From Ignavibacteria bacterium (GTDB taxonomy: Bacteria > Bacteroidota > Ignavibacteria > OLB7), in NCBI GenBank assembly GCA_020635205.1, contig JACKAE010000001.1, positions 62,001 through 126,000 of the forward strand: a stretch of DNA of 64,000 nt, written 5' to 3'. The notes beneath the pieces were generated by a model. The model saw only the letters and a list, made by a program, of their open reading frames with translations. It ran no database searches and was not told the origin of the DNA. The translations under genes were made by a program, and so were the position numbers. This document shows, piece after piece, positions 17,203 to 24,451 of this stretch (position 1 is the first letter of the stretch; every line of letters begins with the position of its first letter).

Positions 17203-18669
17203 ATGTACTTCCAACGTATTTATGATGAGAAGCTGGCCCAGGCTGCCTATCTGATTGGTTGCCAGAAGACGGGGCAAGCGGCGATAATTGATCCGGAGCG
17301 AGATGTGGATCGCTATATCCGGATTGCCGAAGAGAATGGTTTCCGCATTACGGTAATTACCGAAACACATATCCACGCAGATTTCTTGAGCGGCGCTCGT
17401 GAACTTGCCGAGAAGACCGGAGCGACGCTCTACCTCTCCGGCGAGGGGGGAGAAGGGTGGAAATATAACTGGCTCGACAAGAAGAGCAGTGGTGGCTACT
17501 ATAACCACGAACTTCTGGAGGATGGGGATAGCTTCAATGTGGGAAACATCGAGTTGAAGGCTGTTCACACGCCGGGTCATACCCCGGAGCACTTGAGCTT
17601 CTTTGTGATCGATCATGGTGGTGGTGCGGATGATCCTATCGGTCTGGCCACCGGTGACTTCGTTTTTGTAGGGGATGTTGGTCGTCCTGACCTGCTGGAG
17701 ACCGCAGCCGGTGAAGAGGGAGCAAAGGAGCCTGCTGCCCACGAACTTTACGACTCACTTCGCTGGTTCGACAAGCTGGACGATTATATACAAATCTGGC
17801 CGGGACATGGTGCTGGCTCGGCCTGTGGCAAAGCGCTTGGGGCAATTCCGATGACCACAGTTGGCTATGAAAAGCGCTTCAACAGTGCGTTGACCAAAAC
17901 GCGGGATGGCGACGAGAAGTTTGTCAACTTTATCTTGGAAGGGCAGCCTGATCCTCCCTATTACTTCGCTCGCATGAAGCGGGAGAATCGAGAAGGTCCA
18001 GAACTTCTGGGTGAACTTCCGAAGCCTGAACTTGCTCCCCCTTCTGAAGTTGCCGGGAAAGTGAAATCTGGTGATGCAGTTCTACTCGACACTCGTTCTT
18101 GGAATGATTTTCGTCGAGGCCACATGCAAGGATCGTACTACACACCGTTCGACAAGACCTTCCCAACGATTGCTGGTTCTTATACTGACCCAGAACAAGA
18201 TGTCTATATGGTGATTGGTCACGCAGATGTTGAGGAAGCTGTGCGCGATCTGGTTCGCGTCGGTATAGATCGCATTAAAGGATATATCATTCCTGAGGCG
18301 CTCGATCAGTATCTGAACGATGGCGGAGCAAAAAGGGAGATTGTTTCGACAACTACCGAAGGGCTGGCTGCCACATTGCGGGAGAAAGATGTGACTGTTC
18401 TCGATGTGCGGGGTGAATCTGAATATCGTGAAGGACATGTGCGAGGAGCTTTACAGCTTGCACACACACGCCTACCGGCTGGCATAAGCAACTTGCCAGA
18501 GGATGCGACACTTTACGTTCACTGCAAAAGTGGTGCTCGCTCCGCGATTGCCTCGGCCTACTTGCAGGCAAACGGACATAACGTTGTCTACGTGAGTGGA
18601 GCGTTCGACGATATGGCGAAGGCGGGAATTCCAATTGCCGCCTCACCACGCGAGGAGATGACGGCATAA
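17203..18669 (+). CDS. persulfide dioxygenase-rhodanese fusion (CstB-like)
   Basis: A 488-residue protein starting at the ATG at 17203 behind AGGAGAGG; the longer open frame upstream only reads through the heptamer array. Residues 1-~225 are a metallo-beta-lactamase-fold persulfide dioxygenase: THIHADF (H56, H58, D60), TPGHTPEH (H126), GDVGRPDL (D158) and the segment GAGSACGKALG (C208). Two rhodanese domains follow. The first (~270-360) has no active-site Cys; the second (~375-485) has VHCKSGARSA with Cys441. This PDO-inactive rhodanese-active rhodanese order matches staphylococcal CstB, which oxidises low-molecular-weight persulfides and makes thiosulfate. The sixth metal-site residue is Phe61 instead of His; mononuclear-iron ETHE1-type enzymes do not need it. 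The likely role is cytoplasmic sulfide/persulfide detoxification. Strong terminator at 18746. Confidence 0.85.
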   Translation: MYFQRIYDEKLAQAAYLIGCQKTGQAAIIDPERDVDRYIRIAEENGFRITVITETHIHADFLSGARELAEKTGATLYLSGEGGEGWKYNWLDKKSSGGYYNHELLEDGDSFNVGNIELKAVHTPGHTPEHLSFFVIDHGGGADDPIGLATGDFVFVGDVGRPDLLETAAGEEGAKEPAAHELYDSLRWFDKLDDYIQIWPGHGAGSACGKALGAIPMTTVGYEKRFNSALTKTRDGDEKFVNFILEGQPDPPYYFARMKRENREGPELLGELPKPELAPPSEVAGKVKSGDAVLLDTRSWNDFRRGHMQGSYYTPFDKTFPTIAGSYTDPEQDVYMVIGHADVEEAVRDLVRVGIDRIKGYIIPEALDQYLNDGGAKREIVSTTTEGLAATLREKDVTVLDVRGESEYREGHVRGALQLAHTRLPAGISNLPEDATLYVHCKSGARSAIASAYLQANGHNVVYVSGAFDDMAKAGIPIAASPREEMTA

Positions 18670-18745
18670 ACACTTGAATGTGAAAGCTACCTCTTCTTGA
18701 GCTTACGCTTCAGGTAGAAGAGCCAAAATCTGTATACAGAAGAGG

Positions 18746-18781
18746 GCGACCGGATGTATATTCATCCGGTCGCTTTTTTTT
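18746..18781 (+). terminator. intrinsic terminator
   Basis: GCGACCGGATG, loop TATATT, CATCCGGTCGC, followed by eight T. It ends the persulfide dioxygenase transcript. Confidence 0.92.
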
Positions 18782-18818
18782 GTGAGAACTGATTCTACAC
18801 TTTTTCTCTTGGAACGAT

Positions 18819-19367
18819 ATGCCGGACAACGTCACGCTCTTCTCGTTGATTCAGTGGTCACTACTCCACCTCATTATTCCTCTGGCCATTCTCCAACGAC
18901 TCGTGGAGCTGCAGAGAGCCAAACGGAATGGGCGGAAGTTGCGGGGGAGGGGAGCCGTAGAGTTTGGGAGAGACCACTACCCGGCAATTGTCACGATGCA
19001 CACCTTCTGGTTCGTGGTAATGATTGCCGAAATTATTCTTCTCTCCCGTCCAATCAATCCCTTCTGGCCTGTTCTGCTACCAATTTGGCTCGGGGCGCAA
19101 GGATTGCGCTACTGGACACTCCGAACCCTTGGGGAGCGGTGGACAACGCGGGTGTTTGTCCTTCCGGGTGAGAAGCCTGTCACTGGAGGGCCGTTCAACT
19201 ATCTCCGCCACCCGAACTATGTAGCCGTGGTTGTGGAGATTCTTGTGCTCCCCCTGATCTTCGGTTGCTACATCACCGCAATTGTTTTCTCTCTGGTCAA
19301 CGCTGTTCTCCTTTGGATACGGATAAGGGCAGAGGAGCGGGGGTGGAGGGAGGTTGGGATGAGCTAA
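18819..19367 (+). CDS. isoprenylcysteine carboxyl methyltransferase-family membrane protein
   Basis: A 182-residue polytopic protein with hydrophobic segments at about 8-25, 55-75, 80-95 and 145-165. The C-terminal half carries the ICMT-family signature: 'GLRYWTLRTLGERWTTRVFVLPGEKPVTGGPFNYLRHPNYVAVVVE', where the RHPNY motif lies in the SAM-binding region, followed by an Arg/Glu-rich end (RIRAEERGW). Bacterial members methylate small or lipid substrates and are not tied to prenylated proteins; some sit beside type III polyketide synthases, but none is visible here. The gene follows a strong terminator and so has its own promoter, which I could not identify. The substrate is unknown. Confidence 0.8.
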   Translation: MPDNVTLFSLIQWSLLHLIIPLAILQRLVELQRAKRNGRKLRGRGAVEFGRDHYPAIVTMHTFWFVVMIAEIILLSRPINPFWPVLLPIWLGAQGLRYWTLRTLGERWTTRVFVLPGEKPVTGGPFNYLRHPNYVAVVVEILVLPLIFGCYITAIVFSLVNAVLLWIRIRAEERGWREVGMS

Positions 19368-19450
19368 GAAAGCATGCTGAATATCGCTTGCATATAGTTT
19401 CCATGAGCAGACTTTCCTGTGCTTCTCATACACATTCCCTTCACAATCCC

Positions 19451-19482
19451 TTTTTTAATTTTTAATTTTGACTTTTGAATTG
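19451..19482 (-). repeat. A-rich dispersed repeat, inverted copy
   Basis: The complement reads CAATTCAAAAGTCAAAATTAA and continues A-rich; it shares the AATTCAAAAGT core with 16754-16785 and 48423-48445. It overlaps the last codons of the lexA-like gene. Confidence 0.4.
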
Positions 19483-20135
19483 ATCCTCCCTGTTTTCCGC
19501 ACAACAGCCGCCACCTCGCCGAGCAGTGCAGTTTCCGGACTTCCATCTACTACTCCCACTTTTTGGTAGTGCCGGTTTACAGCCGTAAGATATTTCCGTG
19601 GGCCAGCCTGCTCCAGTCTGCGGACAACGGAGCTATTGCCTACCAAAGCGAAAACCAACATGCCATCTTCAACTTCTGGCGTTTGCCTTACTACAATCAG
19701 ATCTCCTTTGAATATCCCCTCCTTATCCATTCCATCGTCGGTAACGATTGCGACGAAGGCGTTCTCTGTTGGCATAGTTTCTGGATCGGGAGTGAACATG
19801 CCACGCGGGTTCATGAAGATAGAGTATGGGTTCGATGAATGTCCGTCGCCAACAATGGGAAGCTGTTTTGCAGAAGACCCTGACGTTAGGGGAGAGATGA
19901 GACTCGGGTCAACTAAGGCGATTCCCCGAGCCTTCCCCTTGTGCCTGATGATATATCCCTTTACCTCCAGAGCATTCAGGTGTTCGAAGACGCCGTTCGT
20001 GGAGCGCAGCTTGAATTCCTTAGCAATTTCTGGAATTGTCGGTGGTGCTTGCTCCTCCTCAATGCGGGAGCGGATGAACTCGTATATTTCGTTTTGACGT
20101 GGCGTTAAGGAACCACGTCCTGAGCGGGAAGCCAT
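19455..20135 (-). CDS. lexA: LexA-family repressor lacking self-cleavage residues
   Basis: A 226-residue LexA homologue. The winged-helix DNA-binding half is canonical (SLTPRQNEIYEFI, PPTIPEIAKEF, STNGVFEHLNALEVKGYI; residues 9-74), and the C-terminal S24 dimerisation fold is present (FKGDLIVV, 'GMLVFALVGN', 'LLGEVAAVVRK'). The residues needed for RecA-stimulated self-cleavage are missing. The catalytic Ser of GDSM is Gly135 (TDDGM); the catalytic Lys of VKRL is Arg172 (VVRRL); and the Ala-Gly cleavage site is replaced by GDGHSS (96-101). The protein should bind DNA and dimerise but not autoproteolyse, so it may not be a classical SOS switch. Some cyanobacterial LexA proteins are similarly degenerate and control other functions. 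A perfect palindrome covers its start codon. Divergent from acpS. Confidence 0.85.
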   Translation of the reverse strand: MASRSGRGSLTPRQNEIYEFIRSRIEEEQAPPTIPEIAKEFKLRSTNGVFEHLNALEVKGYIIRHKGKARGIALVDPSLISPLTSGSSAKQLPIVGDGHSSNPYSIFMNPRGMFTPDPETMPTENAFVAIVTDDGMDKEGIFKGDLIVVRQTPEVEDGMLVFALVGNSSVVRRLEQAGPRKYLTAVNRHYQKVGVVDGSPETALLGEVAAVVRKTGRINSKVKIKN

Positions 20136-20161
20136 GTTAGTCTTAACATGATAGTTATCAT
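20133..20161. promoter_or_regulatory. palindromic operator candidate at the lexA-like start codon
   Basis: CATGTTA-GTCT-TAACATG (20133-20150) is a perfect 7-4-7 inverted repeat that includes the gene's own start codon. A second one, ATGATA-GT-TATCAT (20148-20161), overlaps its edge. The position suits autorepression. It matches neither the E. coli CTGT-N8-ACAG box nor the Gram-positive GAAC-N4-GTTC box. Confidence 0.5.
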
Positions 20162-20402
20162 CAGTCAGAAACCTGAAAATACAACTGAACAGCTACTGCC
20201 GCACTACGATCTACGAACTGTTATCCGCAATCTTCCCCTATGGTTCGTCCAGTAGTCTTTGATCTGACAACAGGTTCACCGATTTTATGGGGATGAAACG
20301 TCACGTTTGGCAACCAAAAGGTTTGTGCCGACTATCTACTTCGAGGTATTCAGGAACTTCTCTGGAAATTATGTTGGAGCAGTGCTCAACGGAGGAAAAG
20401 AA

Positions 20403-20780
20403 ATGATTAAGGGAATCGGAGTGGATAACGTCGATGTTCGGCGGATAGCCCGCACCTTGCAGCAGTATGGAGAGCGGTTCGAGCAGAAGATCTTTACTCC
20501 CGAAGAAATTGTCTACTGCCGTTGGAGTCCAGAACGGACTGCGGAACGATACGCTGCCCGATTTGCCGCAAAAGAGGCTTTCGCTAAAGCGATAGGGACT
20601 GGTGTCCGCTTAGGGTTCCGTTGGAGGGAAGTCTCAGTGGGCAAAGAGAAGACTGGGCGTCCAATTCTCTATCTCTCCGGTGGTATGGCTGAACGCTATG
20701 GACACCTTCGTTCCCATATCTCGCTGAGCCATACCGACGATATGGCAATCGCGATGATCGTGTTAGAAGAGGAGTTATAA
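20403..20780 (+). CDS. acpS: holo-[acyl-carrier-protein] synthase
   Basis: A 125-residue protein of usual AcpS length, which transfers 4'-phosphopantetheine from CoA to acyl carrier protein in fatty-acid synthesis. The Mg/CoA-binding motifs are present: GIGVDNVDVRRI with Asp8 and RFAAKEAFAKAIGTG with Glu58, then 'WREVSVGKEKTGRPILYLSG' and the closing 'ISLSHTDDMAIAMIVLEE'. The ATG at 20403 was chosen because GGAGGAAAAGAA lies directly in front of it; the frame continues open upstream without coding character. It is transcribed divergently from the lexA-like gene with a 267-bp gap and no clear TAnnTTTG box. Confidence 0.92.
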   Translation: MIKGIGVDNVDVRRIARTLQQYGERFEQKIFTPEEIVYCRWSPERTAERYAARFAAKEAFAKAIGTGVRLGFRWREVSVGKEKTGRPILYLSGGMAERYGHLRSHISLSHTDDMAIAMIVLEEEL

Positions 20781-21047
20781 GTAGAAGGGGAAGACTAAGC
20801 CCTGAAGATTTTCACAATCTATGGTTGGAACATAGTTCCCGTTGTTGCGTCTATCCTGCCGTGACAGCATGATCTATCTATAGAAGCTCATTTACTCTTT
20901 ATTATCACAGCTATTTCTGGTAGTACTGTAATATCATCGTCGGAGGCGAGGGCCTATCGAACGGAGCCTCGCATCAGAACAACGGCGCATCTCCAGACGA
21001 CGCAGGCTGATCGTGCTCGGGTTCGTCTGTTAGACGACGCTGCTCTG

Positions 21048-21587
21048 GTGGATGAAGCACGTGCTGGGAATTCGCTTGGCTTTGATGAGTTAGTAGAACG
21101 ATATCGTGAAAAAGCTCTCCGCTTGGTTGCTTCCACTTTAGGGGGGCGGGAAGATCTCGAAGATATAGTACAGGAAGTATTTGTGAAGGTCTATCGATCC
21201 CTTGACCGTTTTCGTGGTGACGCATCTTTTTCTACCTATCTCTACACAGTTACCGTCAATCGTTGCCGAGATGAGCTGCGCAAATCAAAAATCCGCAAGT
21301 TTTTCTCCTTTGATGATTGGTTTGATAAGGGAGGAAGTAGCAGTAACGAGTTGACTGCTGCTAATGGTCACGGACTTGAGCAAGAAGAGCGAGTAGAAGC
21401 GGTGCGTGCGGCAATGCGGCGGTTACCGGAGCAGACCAGTATGTTACTCCACTTGCGGGAGATTGAAGAGTTGAGCTATAAGGATCTGGCCACGATCTTT
21501 AATGTGGAGATCGGGACGATCAAATCTCGTCTTGCGCGTGCTCGGGATAGGTTGCGGGAGGAACTGCTACCATTCATGGAAGAGTGA
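21048..21587 (+). CDS. ECF-type RNA polymerase sigma factor
   Basis: An ECF sigma-70 factor. Region 2: FDELVERYREKALRLVAS, then DLEDIVQEVFVKVYRSLDRFRG and FSTYLYTVTVNRCRDELRK. Region 4: RLPEQTSMLLHLREIEELSY, then IGTIKSRLARARDRLREEL. The N-terminus is unusual. The family normally begins ~10 residues before 'LVDEARAGNSLGFDELV', and here the preceding codons (LLDDAA) are clearly part of it, yet the frame has no ATG back to beyond 20900. The GTG at 21048 is the only standard start, and no ribosome site is visible before it. Initiation at an unusual codon upstream is possible. It is followed at 135 bp by an anti-sigma gene, the usual sigma/anti-sigma arrangement, so it probably responds to an envelope signal. 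Confidence 0.88.
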   Translation: MDEARAGNSLGFDELVERYREKALRLVASTLGGREDLEDIVQEVFVKVYRSLDRFRGDASFSTYLYTVTVNRCRDELRKSKIRKFFSFDDWFDKGGSSSNELTAANGHGLEQEERVEAVRAAMRRLPEQTSMLLHLREIEELSYKDLATIFNVEIGTIKSRLARARDRLREELLPFMEE

Positions 21588-21722
21588 GGAATCGGGAGCT
21601 AATATCTTTCACTTCTACTGTCTTCGACGGTAGCGTGTGAAGTGCACAGAGCAGGATAACTGTTCATCTCGGCAAAAAAAAGAAGTGGCTATCGAAAGAT
21701 TATCGACGTTTTACACTGACAA

Positions 21723-23360
21723 ATGAGCTATAAACTCACAGAGAAAGAAAAAACTCTTCTCTCCGCCTACCATGATGGGGAGTTGAGTAGCGCGGAACAT
21801 GCTGAGGTGGAGAAGCTGTTGAGGCGATCCACTGAAGCACAGAGTTGGTTGCGTGGGGCAGATGCAGTTCGGAGGCTTTCCATGACTGCCGTTGTTCTGC
21901 CTGAGGCGGCAAGCCGTTCTACAAAGCTAACTGGAAGTGCAATTGCTGCTGCATCCCGCAGAGGTGGTGTGGGCACAGTTTCATATATGGTTCACTCTCC
22001 TTGGACTGCTGTTGGTCTCCTATCGTTGCTTCTGATTGGGGCTGTCTACTTGATGGATCCATTTGCTCCGAGCAGTGAAGGGCTGACTGCTACGAATAGA
22101 GTTGTGTCAACATCAGGGGAAATGTCTCCTGAAACCGTGACATTGCCAGCAAGTGATACCAAATCAATGGTTCCGCCAATTACGCCGCGCGATCTAATTG
22201 GGTTTGCAGTAGATGGGATGCTTCCGGTGAACGCGGATAGAACGAAATATCTTGCTGTAGGCTCCCCCAATCACTCCAGCGAAGAGATGGTTCGCGAACT
22301 TGAATCTCAGTTGTCTGGCCTTGCCAGCGTTCACCTCCTGACGCTCGACTCTCTGGCAAAACTTCTTCGGTCGGCCGTGTTGCAAGCCCGTAATGGAACC
22401 TATGCTGTTCGACAAGATTTGTCTGCCCTTCGTGAGGATGTTATCGAACAGATAGAACGTGCTCCGCTCTCAGCGAAAACCAGTGAACAACTTACCAAGG
22501 CAAAGCAGCAAGCAAAGCAGGTGCGCGAGGATGTCGAAGATCGTCTCGCCATGGAAATGGAGCGAATGCGGAGAGAATTGATGGCTGGAGGAAGTGAGCC
22601 ATATCTATTGGTAGATGCTACAACCGTAGCGGAAGCACCTACCGGAGATCACCAAGTAGTCCTCTCCTTTGAACAGATCGGTAAACGTTTTGATATCGTG
22701 CTTCTAAATCCAGAAGGAGTTACGGTGCGGGATCAGAATGTGAATATTGCCGCGTTGCTACCTTCTGCTTCTGGACGGCCAACTTCTCATGGCAAGCAAA
22801 TGCGACCCCAGTCTTCTCGGTCGAAACCAGATACTCAGCCGGCAGGTTCATCAACAAATTTTGCTTGGGAGGAACATGTCACCAGCGTCTACATGGCTGA
22901 TGTGACCATTACTCTCAGCTCTAATCAAAGTCAGATTATTATCAGTAACGATGAAGAGACTACGCTGAATTCTGGTTTCTTCGATATAGAAGAGAATTCC
23001 CCTACGTTTTACACTCTTAGCAACTATCTGACAAAGCTGACCGACAGCCTGAACGCGACTGTCAATCGTATTATTACTGATACGGCAACTTCGGCACGTG
23101 AGCGTGCAGGGCAAATTCTGCGGGTACAAGATGATTATCGTCAACGTGTTGGACGGATAATTGAAGTGATCCGGACTCACCAGAAAAACGCAGATGACCG
23201 AGATTCAGCAACAACTTCGGATGATGACGCCGCTTCTGTTGAAGAAGACCGTGAAGATATTAGAACTGATGGACAGTCTCTCGAAAGTGCCCTACGTGAT
23301 GATGCTGCCGACGCTAATTCTCCCTGTTCTTTACAGGAGAACTGTACAGGAGTATCATAA
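21723..23360 (+). CDS. membrane anti-sigma factor with large extracytoplasmic domain
   Basis: A 545-residue protein. Residues 1-45 (LSAYHDGELSSAEHAEVEKLLRRSTEAQSWL) are a typical anti-sigma N-terminal domain without the HxxxCxxC zinc motif. A single transmembrane helix lies at about 94-111 (WTAVGLLSLLLIGAVYLM). The outer part is far longer than usual (~430 residues): an acidic/Ser-rich linker, a helical, coiled-coil-like stretch (about 195-290, with many Lys/Glu/Gln), a beta segment containing 'VAEAPTGDHQVVLSFEQIGKRFDIVLLNPEGV', and a second helical region (about 430-500). The C-terminus contains two Cys (CSLQENC). It presumably holds the ECF sigma at the membrane and senses an envelope signal through the large outer domain. 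The role is inferred from position and N-terminus; the outer domain is unassigned. Confidence 0.75.
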   Translation: MSYKLTEKEKTLLSAYHDGELSSAEHAEVEKLLRRSTEAQSWLRGADAVRRLSMTAVVLPEAASRSTKLTGSAIAAASRRGGVGTVSYMVHSPWTAVGLLSLLLIGAVYLMDPFAPSSEGLTATNRVVSTSGEMSPETVTLPASDTKSMVPPITPRDLIGFAVDGMLPVNADRTKYLAVGSPNHSSEEMVRELESQLSGLASVHLLTLDSLAKLLRSAVLQARNGTYAVRQDLSALREDVIEQIERAPLSAKTSEQLTKAKQQAKQVREDVEDRLAMEMERMRRELMAGGSEPYLLVDATTVAEAPTGDHQVVLSFEQIGKRFDIVLLNPEGVTVRDQNVNIAALLPSASGRPTSHGKQMRPQSSRSKPDTQPAGSSTNFAWEEHVTSVYMADVTITLSSNQSQIIISNDEETTLNSGFFDIEENSPTFYTLSNYLTKLTDSLNATVNRIITDTATSARERAGQILRVQDDYRQRVGRIIEVIRTHQKNADDRDSATTSDDDAASVEEDREDIRTDGQSLESALRDDAADANSPCSLQENCTGVS

Positions 23361-23403
23361 CAGTCGATAAGAAGCAAGAAGAAGTAAGTTCTGTCGTTCT
23401 CTC

Positions 23404-23434
23404 GAGGTCAACCGACTATTAGTCGGCTGGCCTC
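23404..23434 (+). terminator. probable terminator hairpin
   Basis: GAGGTCAACCGACT, loop ATT, AGTCGGCTGGCCTC: a 14-bp stem with one G:U and one mismatch, followed by TTCTCATTT. It ends the sigma/anti-sigma unit. Confidence 0.7.
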
Positions 23435-23528
23435 TTCTCATTTACCTCTACGCAAGTGCAACTTCTCCGCTACTCTCACGAATGCCGCTGCTACATTTAC
23501 TACCGGGTCATTCTTTTGGAGAAAAACG

Positions 23529-23843
23529 ATGATTATCACAAACACTGCTACTGTCCCAGGAAAAGAGGTTGTCGAGGTTTTAGAGGTTGTTTACGGTAAT
23601 ACTGTGCAGGCAAAACATCTTGGCAAAGATATTATGGCAGGGTTCAAGAGTCTGGTGGGAGGAGAAATAGTTGGATATTCTGAAATGTTGACTGAAGCAC
23701 GAGAGCGTGCTACACAGCGTATGGTTAATGCCGCCGAGAGTGTCGGTGCAGATGCCGTCGTAAACGTTCGGTATACTACAAGTGCGATAATGCAGGGAAT
23801 GTCAGAAGTTTTGGCCTATGGAACTGCTGTCAAACTTCGGTAG
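23529..23843 (+). CDS. YbjQ/UPF0145 family protein
   Basis: A 104-residue protein of the usual family length (~105). It matches YbjQ-type small pentameric proteins throughout: 'VPGKEVVEVLEVVYGNTVQAKHLGKDI', then 'GGEIVGYSEMLTEARERATQRMVNAAESVGADAVVNVRYTTS' and 'EVLAYGTAVKL'. The family is called a putative heavy-metal-binding domain, but its biochemical role is not settled. No signal peptide or Cys/His cluster is seen. The gene lies alone between the sigma/anti-sigma terminator and groES. The start follows GGAGAAAAACG, a plausible ribosome site. Confidence 0.88.
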   Translation: MIITNTATVPGKEVVEVLEVVYGNTVQAKHLGKDIMAGFKSLVGGEIVGYSEMLTEARERATQRMVNAAESVGADAVVNVRYTTSAIMQGMSEVLAYGTAVKLR

Positions 23844-23913
23844 GTCTTGTTTGGTAACATAAATGACCATCGGTCACGTCTTCTCTCCTTAACATATCAT
23901 CACGTCCCTCCCC

Positions 23914-23945
23914 TTGATTTTTGGCTGAAAAATCTACTATCTTTG
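23914..23945 (+). promoter_or_regulatory. Bacteroidetes-type promoter of groESL
   Basis: TTG (23914-23916), 21 bp, TATCTTTG (23938-23945), fitting TTG-N19-21-TAnnTTTG. Transcription should start within or just before the CIRCE element immediately downstream. Confidence 0.75.
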
Positions 23946-23950
23946 CAGCG

Positions 23951-23977
23951 TTAGCACTCTACGCAATAGAGTGCTAA
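23951..23977. promoter_or_regulatory. CIRCE operator (HrcA site)
   Basis: TTAGCACTC-N9-GAGTGCTAA, a perfect match to the CIRCE consensus, lies 82 bp before groES. It implies heat-shock control by HrcA, whose gene is not in this window. Confidence 0.97.
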
Positions 23978-24059
23978 CAAAATATCTAAAAACTGCCAAT
24001 TCTTTTCAATTATCAAGTTTTTAAACACACAACTATAATTATTCTGAGGGAGAATTACT

Positions 24060-24350
24060 ATGAATCTGACACCACTTCACGACCGAGTGATCGTCAAGCC
24101 ATCTGCTGCTGAAGAGAAAACATCAGGAGGGCTTATCATTCCTGATTCAGCGCAAGAGAAGCCACAGCGTGGTGAAATCGTTGCCGTTGGCGAAGGCAAA
24201 GTGAGCGACGATGGCTCAAAGCAGCCAATGGCTGTCAAAGTAGGTGACAATGTTCTCTACGGGAAGTATTCCGGAACAGAAGTGCAGATCGACGGAGCCG
24301 ACTATCTGATTATGCGTGAGTCGGACATCTTTGCAATCGTGAATAACTAA
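24060..24350 (+). CDS. groES: co-chaperonin GroES
   Basis: A 96-residue protein of normal GroES length: 'NLTPLHDRVIVKPSAAEEKTSGGLIIPDSAQEKPQRGEIVAVGEGKV', then 'VKVGDNVLYGKYSGTEVQIDGADYLIMRESDIFAI'. The mobile loop 'EEKTSGGLIIPDSA' contains the GGLIIP contact for GroEL. It forms the heptameric lid of the GroEL folding chamber in the cytoplasm. It is first in the groES-groEL operon, 102 bp before groEL, behind a CIRCE operator and a Bacteroidetes-type promoter. The 5' leader is ~110 nt with GAGGGAGAATTACT before the ATG. Confidence 0.98.
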   Translation: MNLTPLHDRVIVKPSAAEEKTSGGLIIPDSAQEKPQRGEIVAVGEGKVSDDGSKQPMAVKVGDNVLYGKYSGTEVQIDGADYLIMRESDIFAIVNN

Positions 24351-24451
24351 GTAAGAAGACTGTGATTAGGTAGGCTATTGGCTGCATGGCGACTGATGGC
24401 TCACGACCGATGAAGACTATAACAACAACTATCTAACAATCAAAACATACT

